Source of the DNA: Desmodus rotundus | Taxonomy: Eukaryota; Chordata; Mammalia; Chiroptera; Phyllostomidae | NCBI RefSeq assembly: GCF_022682495.2 | Contig: NC_071394.1 | Coordinates: 31,654,470 to 31,718,469, forward strand | Length of the DNA: 64,000 nucleotides | Direction: 5' to 3' | Part shown: positions 1 to 12,100 of the stretch, in pieces | Position numbering within the stretch: the stretch's first letter is position 1 | How the letters are laid out: each line of letters opens with the position of its first letter | Notes under the pieces: model-generated | The model's database searches: none | What the model was told of the DNA's origin: nothing | What the model saw: the letters and a program-made list of their open reading frames with translations, nothing else | Translations under genes and position numbers: made by a program

Positions 1-210
1 AAGCATGAGCTTGCTTGGGGATGTTGACTTGTGCATTACTATGAATGAAGTATTGTGAAGCTTCTGGAAGACTGGGTTGTTCCATATAAAGGCAGGACTG
101 TTAGGGATCCCATTCTACTACTGGATATCATCCAATGATCTTTTCTGGTTGGAAAGACATGATTTTAACAGACTCGTAACTAATCACTTTTATCTCTGGT
201 TTATTCACAG

Positions 211-282
211 GAGATTGAATACAAGAAAACCGTGATGGCACAAGCCCATCTGCACTGCTTATGTCTCCTCACACTGTATTTG
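211..282 (+). CDS. CDH17: CDH17 coding exon 1 (5' UTR end, signal peptide)
   Basis: The exon follows a 'ttattcacag' acceptor ending at 210, so an untranslated exon must lie upstream of the window. Bases 211-234 are 5' UTR and the ATG is at 235-237 in a good context (G at -3, G at +4). It encodes 16 residues, [16 protein letters not shown], most of the hydrophobic signal peptide, and ends in phase 0 at a GTAAGA donor. Human begins MILQAHLHSL, one codon longer, so the second and third codons differ between the two. No other in-frame ATG is nearby. Confidence 0.93.
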
Positions 283-3200
283 GTAAGAGAAGAGGATGTT
301 CTTATTTACAAAAATATTTTCTGCCACCCTTCTACTGCATACCAAGAGATCAATGGTTATAATTTTTTTTAAAAGTCTATCAACATTAAATCATATACAA
401 AGGACACATAGTTTGCCCCAATGTGATGTTTTTGATGAAAATTACTACAAGTCATGTGTCTGTACTTTCTCCTCAGCTCTTAAAAGCCAATAGCGCTTGG
501 TCAAGGCTTAAAACAAATCTATCTACTCAGGTTTAGACCTCCATGTATAACTCAGGGAATCTGGAAATAAACACATACCAATACATGCATTAGTGTAAGT
601 CCTTCTATTGTGACTTTTTTTTTTTTACTATGGCCATGAAAAATTACCACTGAAACACACACACAAAAGCATTTTCTCTATTTTTAACCTTGCTCTGCTC
701 TGTGTATATGTATGTATATTTATTTATTTTGGAGTTTCTAGTTAAATTTGTCTTTAGCCATTTGTTGAACTAATCCTAGTGACTGACAAGCTTCTAGAAG
801 GTGGAGCCGGATGAACCCTGGAGAAATATAACCTTTGACCTTGGATAGACAGTGAGGTGCCATCCTGCTCTTACTCATGAGATGCAAACATGTCATATAC
901 TTGCCAATTTGTTCTATTATGAAGCAAGATTATGGGGAAGCCTTTGCTTTCTCTTTAGAAAAACACTTCAAGATGCTCATACCTCAAATCATGTATTCTT
1001 TCCTTCTGTGACACACACACAAAAATGTCAAATTTTAAGTCCCAGAGAGTTTCCTAGAGCCCACACAGCTCAAAATTTTTACAGAGTGAAATAGAACCAA
1101 ACTTGTGAAACTATCAAGAGCCCTCCTCCCATGGTTGGAGGTGGAGGAGTGGATAATCTCCTGTTCAATCTTTATGAGCAATCTGCATCCTCAAAGACCA
1201 GGGGCTCAACTCTTGTTTCTAGGAGTGCCTAAAGTCTGGGTCAAACATCCCCACTTGACTTCTGTCCTCTTCCGACCCTCTTAAATGTCCTTTGCTCTCT
1301 CTAGTATTATAAGGTTGTGGTGATGTCATATCTAGGTTCAAACTTGGCACTGTATCTTGCCAGTGATAGGAACTTGGGTGAGTTACTTAAGAATTGAACC
1401 TCAGTTTTTTGCCCTGTGAAATGAGGCTGATAGGAGTACTTGATCATAGAATGTTGTGGCAATTCAAGGAGATAATGCATTTTTAAAGTCCTCATATTTG
1501 TGACTTGTACAGTCTAAGTACTTAATAAACATTAGCTATTATCATTATTAGAGCATTTACATGTATATTTTATTGATTATTCTATTACAGTTGTCCCAAT
1601 TTTCCCCCTTTGCCTCCCCCACCCAGTACCCCCCTTCCCTCCAGCAGTCTCCCTCTTAGATCATGTCCATGGGTCATGCATATAAGTTCTTTGGCTTCTC
1701 CATTTTCCATACTATTCTTAACCTCCCCCTGTCTATTTTGTACCTATCAATTATGCTTCTTAATCCCTGTACCATTTCCTCCATTCTCCCCCTTCCCCCT
1801 CCCCACTGATAACCCTCCAAATGATCTCCATTTTTGTGATTCTGTTCCGGTCTGGTTGTTTTCCTAGATTGTTTTCATTTTTGTTTGTTTGTTTTTGTTT
1901 TTTAGATTCAGTTGATTCAGTTATGAGTTTGTTGTCATTTTATTGTGCATAGTTTTGATCTCCTTAAATAAATCCCTTTACATTTCATATAATAAGGTCT
2001 TGGTGATGATGAACTCCTATAGCTTTACCTTGTCTGGGAAGCACTTTATCTGCCCTTCAATTCTAAATAATATCTTTGCTGGATAGAGTAATCTTGGTTA
2101 TAGGTCCTTGCTTTTCATCATTTTGAATACTTCTTGCCAGTCCCTTCTTGTCTACAAAGTTTCTTTTGAGAAATCTGCTGATAGTTTTATGGGAACTCCT
2201 TTGAAGGTAACTCTCTGCTTTTAAGATTCTCTCTTTATCTTTAACCTTTGGCATTCTAATTGTGTGTCTTGGTGTGGTCCTCTTTGAGCCCAACTTGTTT
2301 GGGACTCTCTGTGCTTCCTGGACTTGTATATCTATTTCCTTCACAAAATTAGGGAAGTTTTCTTTCATTATTTTTTCAAATAAGTTTTCCAGTTCTTGCT
2401 CTCCCTCTTCTCCTTCTGGCATCCCTATGATTCAGATGTTGGCACATTTGGAGATATCCTAGAGTCTTCTTGTTCTTTCCTTGTTTTTTCAAATTCTTGT
2501 TTCTTCATTCTGTTCTAGTTGATTGTTTATTTCTTCCTTATATTCCGAATTGTAGATTTGAACCCTGGCTTCCTTCCCTTCACTGTTGGTTCCCTGTAGA
2601 TTTTTCTTTATTTCACTTAGTGTAGCCTTCATTTTTTTCTTTATGCTTTTGCAACACACTGTGAGTTCTCTGAGCATCCTTATTACCAGTGGTTTGAACT
2701 CTACATCTGATAGGTTGGCTATCTCTGTTTTGCTTATTTCTTTTTCTGGGGTTTTGCTCTATTCTTTCCTTTGGGCCATATTTCTTTGTTTCCTTGATTT
2801 GGTAGCCTCCTTGTGTTTGTTTCTGTGTACTAGTTAGAGTTACTTTGACTCTCTGTCTTATTGAACCTGTTAAGTTGTATGGGGTAGAGCCTTAGCTGTT
2901 TGCCAGGCTGTAGCAAGACTATTACTACTGTATGTGGGGAAGGAGCCAGAGAGGGGACAATGCTGCTGCCTGGCTGCTAGAGGCATGCTTGGCACTCACC
3001 CCATTTCCAGTCACTTCAGCCCCTTACTGTATGCTACTGGCACCCTTCTTGCTGCTGCCCCTATGGTGGTTCCCAGGGTGCGTAGGTTTGCGTATGTTCT
3101 AGGACTGTGCAGGCCCTTTAAATGACTCTCTTGAGAGACTTGCAGTTTCTTCCACTGCTCCAACACTCACTGGATTTTACAGCCAGAAATTGTGAGGTTT

Positions 3201-6200
3201 TGTTTTCCTGGCACTTGAGCCCTGGACTGCGCAGTCAGGCCTGGGGCTGGGATTGCTTGCTCCCAAGGTATCCCTCCCATTTTTTATTCATCACACATGA
3301 ACGTGAGACCACCCATTCTGTTGGCCATTGCTACCACTGCCTCACCACCACTGCCACACTGCGTCCTCTCTGGCCCCACTCCCCATTTCTGCACCTTCTC
3401 CGCCCTGGTCGAATATGGCTTCTTTAAATCCTTGGTTATCAGACTTCCATGCAATTTGATTTTCTGGCAGTTCTGGGTGTTTTTTTGTTTTAGGTTAGTT
3501 GTGATCTTTTTTATGGTTGGGCAAGGAGGTGGAGCATGTCTATCTATGCCTCCATCTTGACCAGAAGTCCTACAGTGTTTTGAATATTCAGTGTCTACAA
3601 TCATATGGACCCTGACCTCCACGAGGAAGGGACTGTGTTTTAGTCATCTTTGTAGCCTCAGCACATAGCACAGTGCCAGGAATAAGGTAAATTAAATATG
3701 TAATTATGGGCTTATATTAGGAAACAACAATGAAATCTAAGAGAGAGAGAGAGATGATTCTATCACAATGATTTGATTTTAGTGGGCTCATCCCCTTTTT
3801 ATATAAGAAAAGGACATATATTTTTATTCCTGGATAAAAGTTGAAGATAAGTTTTTCTCTCTCTATTCTCAGTCCAGTAGGATTTCTGCCCACAGTAAGA
3901 AATACTGCCTAAATACTGATGCCCAGAAGACAGCCACAAGCACAGCTGTCTGTGGTTGAAGGAAGAAACTGCTACCTGTGTGGTGGGCTTTCAGGGCCGT
4001 TGAAATTCCTGCCTCCACTCACCTCTACTCCTAGAACCTTTCCTATGAGGAATGGAAGTTTAGTTGAAGCTTCTTGCCTTTAGCATAAGGCTTTCTTCAG
4101 CAGAGATAGTAATTTAAAATGTTTCCCAATCACATACTCTTTACTGCAAAGGGCTCTCTTATTATTTTCTGAGAGCTGGTTTTTCATAAGTAGGTTAGAA
4201 ATACCGCATGAATATTGCAAGGGCACTGAAGAGAGAACAAGTAAGTAATTCAGGGTTTGAGAAGGGCACTGAATAGGGAGGGAGGCAGGGAAATCAGGGA
4301 GAAGCCACTTATTTTAGAGTTTTGCCTGGGCCTATGCTTCTTCCAGAGGAATAATAATTTGGCATTAATACTACATAATCAATACAGAGAACTCTTGCTG
4401 GAAAGTGCAATGAGGGTGGCTACCAGGCAGGCAGATGTCCTTTGATGGCCTGGAAGGCAGTGTAGCTACATTGTTCAGAGATGGGGTTTGTGGTCCAACA
4501 GGGCTGGCTCTACCCCACTGTAGCTATATCAGTGTCCCTTCTGTGGGACTTCTCTGGAGATAATTTCCTGATAATGTTGAGGACTAGAAGAAATGATGTG
4601 TGTGGAGGGTCTAGTCCCATAGCTGCCACACAGAAACACTCAAAAATGGCAGTTTCATTCTCATCCTTTTGTTTCATCTTTTTGTACAAGACGGTGGATG
4701 TTATTTTCTCCAAGTCCTTCATAAACCCTGTGGTCCTTCCACATATTTCCACCACACTGTTCTTTTCAGTTCTGGCAGTATGGCCTGATGACTCATGGTG
4801 TGTACATGGATTTTGAAATCTTTATAGCCCAAATAGCTATGTTAATGGGCAGGAAGAAGGATGGGTTGCCCGGCTATAAGAACCCAACCTTGAACCTTGC
4901 ACTGAGATGTAACCTCCTTTACTGATAGGTGAGCCAGCTTATCCATAGGAAAAATGCAGGCTGGTTTGTGAGGTTCGTCTGACTAATGCAGTTTTCCTCT
5001 GGATACTGTCACTGGTGTGATCAGCTGAAAAGCTGACCACTTGCTGATGTGACTGGAAAGTTGATGAAGGCAGTTTTCTGTTAAGCAGAAGCCCCACAGG
5101 AATCACTGCCTTGGTCTTGGAACAGCAATGGTGGCACCTGGCTATTTGCACCCAGTTTCTGTGCCCCACCTTCCAGAGGAGCTGCTGGAGCTAAAGAAGA
5201 TGTAGGAAAGGAGTGGAAAGTGAGGAAGAGACCCCTGAGGATGATACACTTAAAAAGGAAGGGATGAGCTGGAAGTCTATAGAATTATTGTGTTGGTACA
5301 GAATACTTTTAGCTATAAGTAACAGGAAGTTTGGCTTTAGAGGTCTTCAATAAATGGGGGTTTACTTTCCTCAGATAACAAGAAGCCTAAAGTGGCAATC
5401 AAGGGCAGGTGTAGCACTTCTGTGATATTATTAGAGACTTGGGCTTCTTTATCTTTGTTCCACCATTCTCTGAGCTGGTTCGTCCCCTCATGCTTTCATG
5501 ATGGCGATCACAGCTACAGACACAGGTCCACTGTCTGAGCAACAACAGGGAGGCGTACACGGCAACTCCGGCTGTGTCTGTCCTGTTTTTCATCAGGAAA
5601 ACAATAGCTTGGCCAGAATTTCCCAGCAGACTTTCCCTTTTGTTTCATGAACCAGAAATAGTTCACTTGACCACCCTCCTAGCTGCAAGGAAGTCTGGGA
5701 AAGAGAACACTCAACTTCCCAAGGGAGAGAGGTTGATGATGTTGGGAGACAGTTAATCCAAGAGTCTGCTACAATGCTGAAGGAGAGGACACCAAATTCC
5801 AAATCCCTCTGCATTCTCCTATGTTATTTTTCCTTTATCAGACAAGCAGTATCAACTTAAGATTCAACAAACCAAGAGATTTCGTGTAAGATCATTTTTC
5901 CCATCACTCCGTTGCTAATTTTTGGGGGGTTATTCCCAGAATTTCCATGGCAAGAATATACTTGCTTTCCCCAAATACTGGAAGACAAATTCTCTCCCAT
6001 TTTCACCTACTTCTTACATTTTTGGTTTTACCTGTCTAGCTCAAAAACCATTGACTTGCCATATGCTTCTGATCCTAACATATTCCACCTCTGGTTCCCA
6101 GCACAAGTAGGTCTGAAGAACCACTCAGGAAGGAGGGGAAACCAGCATCAGGTATGGAGGCTAAATCCCTCCTCCCAGAGGATGCCCCTCCACGGGTGGG

Positions 6201-7888
6201 TTTTTGGCTGGCTGTCACTTCCTGCATGCCACTTGCTCCATTCTGCCTCGTGTTTCCTTTCAAAGGTGCAGTCATCCTAGGAGCAAAGGGATGGCAGGGG
6301 CATGTGCCGAATGCTCCCCATTCTCCCTAGTTGAAAGTCATATTCTTCCACATACCGTGGATGCAGCTGGCTTTCTGCCAGGTTGTCTCTGCTGCTTTTG
6401 CTCCCTGTGGTGCATAGTGGGCTTATAGTGGCTGAGAGGGCCAGTTTAAGAGTCACAGGTTTTAATTCTGCGTCCTGCCGCTACCTGGCAAATTACTTAA
6501 CCTCTCTGTGTCTGAGTCTCATCACCTATAAAATGGAGCTAACAATCAATTTACCTCCCTATGGTTGCTGTCAGGATTAACTGTGTTTAGGACAGAGCTC
6601 AACACATACTAACTTGCCCGCTGTTCCAGCCACCACTTACTGCTATCCCAGCCTGGATTTGGGCATCTGCATGGAGCTGCTTGTCTTTCAAGTTCAAGGT
6701 CTTTGGATTTTAGAACTGTTGTGGGGCTACTGCTTGAAGTGCATTTAGTATGGGTACTGCATTTGTGCTTTTATTGTTTTCTAAATGAGTACAGATTGTG
6801 AATCAAATGTTAAAACAGTAAGCTTTTCTCAAACTTACAGTTCAAATTCAGATCAAATTTGACTAAAATTTACCGTGTTACTATGTGCCAAACAAGCATT
6901 GAACTAAACACATCTGTGTGTTCATTTTTCCCCCTGATAAATTCTGTTTTACCTGGGGAGACTGTGAACTCCAGAGTGCTATGAATCTTCCATGAATTTC
7001 CTTATAAACTAATAGAAGTGAAGGGAGATGTTTTAAGAAGCTGGTGTAAAAACATCTGGAATTTAAAAGGCGGAGTGGGACTGTGAGAAGATCATGAACC
7101 TTTGTTCGGTTAGATCTGTGTACAGCTGTTGTGTCAACCACTTACGAATTTTCCTTTGAGCAGGTAGCTTAACCTCTCTGAACCTCATATGTACCATGGA
7201 GTTAATATTCTCCCTATGGGCCACTGCTTGAATGGTATGATTCAACGAGAAAAGCAATGCAAGGCTCCTTGCAAGCCGTTTTGACATAGTAAAGCCTCAA
7301 CAAATATTAGATCTCTTTCTGCCTGTTTTAACTAGATTTTACATTGTTTTCTTCCAGATTAAAGTTTTATGTTTCGTTTTTCAGTCCTGGAAGCCATAAT
7401 AAAATTAGCAAGTGATAATAGATGGTGATGCTAATTTTCTTTTTCTTTTTTAACAGACAAGTGGATATGGCCAAGAGGGGAGGTTTAGTGGACCCCTGAA
7501 GCCCATGACATTTTCTATTTTCGAAGGCCAAGAACCCAGTCAAATCATATTCCAGGTAATGATTAAATTGATCACTGTCATGCTCTCTCAGTAGACTTTT
7601 ACTCTTATCACTCTGCAGCAGGAAGTAAAACAGAGGTTTGACAGAGCTCATTATCAAGAACAATTTCAGAAGCTAAGTTACTCAGAGAGATGGATGTCCT
7701 CAGTATTATAAAGTGTTGTACCTGACATCCTTGTTTGGATTTTCTCAACTGTGTCTGGGCCAAGTACCCCCATCCTGGGAGAAGGGATCTTGGTGCCTGC
7801 AGGCTCTGTCTCCCCTTCAAGGATGGGAAGAGAACCAGTTTGGGGAGTGGGATGGCCATCTCAATATCAGTGGTCACGGCTGAAAGTT

Positions 7889-7921
<33 letters not shown>

Positions 7922-9092
7922 GGGGTAGAGGAGTAGGAGATGAGGATTTCCTTCCTAGGATCACAGAATCTTTGTGCTAGAAAAGACCTCAGACATTTTT
8001 GATACCAAATGGTTGCTTTACATATAGGAAAACTGAAGCTTACAAAAGTTAATGGCAGAGCTGAGACTAGAAAACAGTTGACTTCTAGTCAAGCATACGT
8101 ACTCTCTCTGTCTTTGTATTGTGGCAATAATGCAGCAAACCCTGCTTTGGTAAGATGTTCCTTTGAACTCTTTATTACTGTGTTGGGGAAGAGTTGTAGA
8201 TTCCTTCATTCAGCATCACTTGAAATATTGGGCTGGTCAAAAAGTTTGTTATGTTTTTTCCATAAGATAAAAGGTTCATTTTTTTGTTTTCATCAATAAC
8301 TTCATTGATTTGGATATTTTGAGTATGTCAGCTATCTCCTGCTATTGGCTTCTAGTGGGTAGAGGCCAGGGGTGCTGCTAAACATCTTCCAATGCGAAGA
8401 CAGCTCCACAGTGAAGAATTATTTGGCCAAAATGTCAATAATACCAAGAAACTTCACAAACCACTTTTGACACAATCAGTCACAGCACCTTCTCCATACA
8501 CTGCACAAATCTCTTTTTATTGCATTTCAGTTGCATTTTTACCTTTCTTGAAATAATAAAGCATAATATGCTAAAAATGTTGCATTTTCTTCCATCTTCA
8601 ATATTAAAATTGCTGCATAAAAATTTACCGGTTTTGAATATTTTTTAAAGATTTTTTAAAATTTATTTTTAGAGAGACGGGAAGGGAGGGAGAAAGAGGA
8701 AGAGAAACATCAATGTGTGGTTGCCTCTCACGCACCCACTACTGGGGACCTGGCCCACAATCCAGGCATGTGCCCTGACTGGTAATCAAACCAGTGACCC
8801 TTTGGTTCACAGGCCAGTGCTCAATCCACTGAGCTACACTGGCCAGGGCCCAATTGTGAATTTTTTTAAATACGTGCTGATACAACAGCTGTCACAATAC
8901 AACCTAGCAAAATTGTTTTGAATCAAGTTAAAGACAACTAAGCACTACTAGAGCCATTGTACAGAAAAAAACGTAATAGACTTTTTTGTCATCCCAATAT
9001 TTTTGCCTGGAGTTAGGGTGGCACAAAGCAAGCTCAGTACTCCATGAGGCTGATCCTTGGGTTATTAACATATCCTCCAAAAAAAAAAAAAA

Positions 9093-9152
<60 letters not shown>

Positions 9153-12100
9153 ATCAAATAGCTACAAACTTTTTTCACTAAAGATTTTCAACTAGCCCCA
9201 GCTTAGTACTGTCAGGGGCTTCCAGATCATAAGACAGTATGATGCAAATCTGAGATAGGTCATTTTTTTCTTTTTGCTTTGCATTGAGATATAGCTCATA
9301 TACCATAAAATCCATCCTTTTCGAATGTACTACTAAAAGAGAAAGAGAGGGAGAGACACAACAATGTGTTTGCCTCTTGCACACCTCCTACTGAAGACGT
9401 GGCCTGCAACCCAGGCATGAGTCCTGACTGAGAATGGAACCAGCAACCCTTTGGTTCAGAGACCTGTTCTCAATCCACTGAGCTACACCAGCCAGGGCTG
9501 AACTCAATCATTTCTGTGAGCATCCTGATTACCAGTGTTTTGAACCCTGCATCTGATAGGCTGTCTATCTCTTCATCACTTAGTTCTTTTCCTGGGGTTT
9601 TGATCTGTTCTTTCATTTGGGCCATATTTCTTTGTTTCACAACTGTTACATTGTAAAGAGCAGAGCCTTAGGTATTGGCCAGGGCGGGGCAACCCTCTTC
9701 ACTCACTGCGTTGTGGTGTTGCCTGTTGGGGATGGTTCAGAGAGGGAACAGTGCCACTTGCTCAGCTCTCACTCCACTTTCCGTCACGTCCCCTGCTTCC
9801 CACAAGTGGATTGTGCCCTTTCAGGTGCTTATTCAGATGGGTGAGTGTGTACATTTTAGGACACTGTGGGCTTCTCCTAGGGACTCTCCTGTGAGACTGG
9901 GAGTTTCTCCCATCACCACAACCCCCACAGATTTTTCCAGCCAGAGGTTTTGCATCTTTAGTTTCTTGTGCTGAAACCCTGTGTTTTGTGGTCTGTCTTG
10001 CTCCCCAGTTGTTCCTCCTGGCTTATCCGCACATGAACATGGGACCACCTGGTTCGTCAGCTGCCGCCTCGCATGGGTGGTCCACCACATTGCCCCACAT
10101 CCTCTCCATTGGCTGCCCCCCTCTGCCCCTCTTACCAGTCTGGATGAATGTTTCTTTAAGTCCTTGGTTGTTGGACTTCCTTTGTCCCCTCCGGGTATTA
10201 CGGTTGTAAGGCTGTTAGTTTTCAAGGCTACTACATATCTTGAGAAAGGGCAACGAAATTAGGACAACTCAAAATAACCACAAAGCTTAGTTCTTACTAG
10301 TAGTAATTTTCTTAAGCACGTTTTTGGATTTTACAAACATTTAGTTCTGATATTTACATTTCTTGCCAGTTTTTTACTGCTTTTTTGAAGGAAGAGTTTT
10401 TTTGCAGATCCTTACTTCACGTTTCCCACTGATGTACAGGTCTTTAACTTAAAATGCAAAATAATAACATTTATATTTATTATATAAACAACATAAGATC
10501 AATAAGAAAATAATTGCACAAAAAATCTTCTTCTCTCACAGTCCTACCCACTTATCACATCAACTGTTTTTTAAAGTTCCATTTCTTGCCCACTGACATG
10601 TATACTTTTGATACTGTTATAATCATAGTCTAGATTTATTCTTATATTCTCCTTTTATTACTTTACATCATAGCATTATTTCTTATGGTCCTTCATAATT
10701 TGTAGAATAAATAATTTAATGATTAAAATTCTATCAAATTTATGTACTATAATAATTTTATCATCTTTCTTTTTCACCATTTATGCATTGCCCACTTTAC
10801 TGGTATTATAAATAAGTGTACTTATACTACAACTGTGTAGCTGACTGTTTAAAAATATTTCCTTAGTATAATGTTGTTTAGTTCTTTTTGCTATCAAGGG
10901 CTACAAACACTTTATTTTATGCCTCAAGTTATTTCCAAAAGGATTGTGCTAATTTACATTTCCATCAATAATATATGTTTCTTTACATCTTTTATAATAT
11001 CCCAAAACATATGCTATTATTGATTTTTCAATTTGTTAATAAAAATATATGAAATGTAGTAACAATTATTATTGAGGTTGAACAACTTTTATACCTGTTT
11101 TATTTTCTGGAAACTTTCTATTCTTGTAGTCTTAAAAGTGCTATAGTTTTTCCATAATATTGTGATAACTATGTATGGTGCCAGGTGGGTACTGGAAATA
11201 TTAGGGGAGACACTGTGTAAAGTCTATGGTTGTCTGACCACTAGGCTGTACACCTGAAACCAATACAAAATAGTATTGAAAGTAATTGAACAATAAAAAT
11301 TTAAAAAACTCTAAAATTTAAAATAGTACTATAGCTTTGTCTATAGTTGATATTTTCTGTACTTCTGAAAAGTAATTAAGAGATTGTCATATAGAATCTT
11401 GTGAAGTTACAATCACTTTTAAATTGTTTCCCTTAATATTAAAATATATCTTAATCATTGTCACAATGCTTAGAAATAATAAATGATGTCTTTTTAATCA
11501 TAGCCATAAAGCTACCCTTTTAAATATTTCTTAGAAGTTAGTAATGTTATAGCTTTCAGATATCCCCAGAAAAATCTCATCTAGCTCCAGTTACAATTTA
11601 AACTATTCACTTTTGTCAACATATTAAAGTATGTCATACATTGTTTCTAGAAGGAAAAGTATTTTGAATGTTAGTTAATGTTCAAGCAATCTTTTAGAAT
11701 GTATCACTTTAAAAGCTCGTAACTTCTTAATTAGTGATTGTACAAATGAAAATGTTACCTGAAGTTGGTGACTGTCTACAAATTCTACAACATTGTTTTT
11801 TCTTACAACCTCATCTAACTTTTGCTTTTCCCCAGTTTAAGGCCCATCCCCCTGCTGTGACTTTCAAACTAACTGGGGAGACAGACGGAATCTTTCAGAT
11901 AGAGCCAGACGGTCTTCTGTATCACACCAAAGCTCTGGACAGGGAAACAAGAGCTGTTCACAAGCTTCAGGTGAGTCGAGACCAGAAAAAGTCATCTACC
12001 AACCTTTCTGATCATCCTTTGTCCTGGAAGTACCACTGGCACCTTCACCCCGTGCACAGAGAAGCCTGTTAGGTCCCTTCTGACATTAAAGGCATGCTTG

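Larger units (their letters stand above)
283..7456 (+). other. CDH17 intron 1 (7.2 kb)
   Basis: Holds a MIR-like copy (about 1320-1545), a half-L1 on the minus strand (1560-3570), an L2-like remnant just after it (about 3575-3690), and MIR copies at about 6425-6610 and 7150-7320. I recognise nothing in 300-1300 or 3700-6400 beyond a short (ga) run near 3738; these read as ordinary single-copy intron. Confidence 0.85.
8228..8997 (+). mobile_element. Non-autonomous mariner DNA transposon, interrupted by a SINE
   Basis: The ends are inverted copies: 8228 begins 'ttgggctggtcaaaaagttt' and 8997 read backwards begins 'ttgggatgacaaaaaagtct', with similarity continuing for over 30 bases. Each end is flanked by TA (8226-8227 and 8998-8999), the target duplicated by mariner/Tc1. 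The interior right half ('cataatatgctaaaaatg', 'gacaactaagcactactag') resembles the 3' part of mariners known from ruminants and other mammals. Without the SINE at 8639-8850 it is about 560 bases, far short of a 1.28 kb autonomous copy, and no transposase frame survives. The strand is arbitrary. Confidence 0.82.
7556..11835 (+). other. CDH17 intron 2 (4.3 kb)
   Basis: Very repeat-rich: a (GT)n at 7891-7920, a mariner with a nested SINE (8228-8997), a GAAA microsatellite (9079-9153), a second SINE (9333-9499), a half-L1 5' fragment (9501-10200) and AT-rich L1 3'-end remnants (about 10560-11310). The segment 7560-7890 shows nothing I recognise. 11320-11830 is AT-rich with no clear element. Confidence 0.85.
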
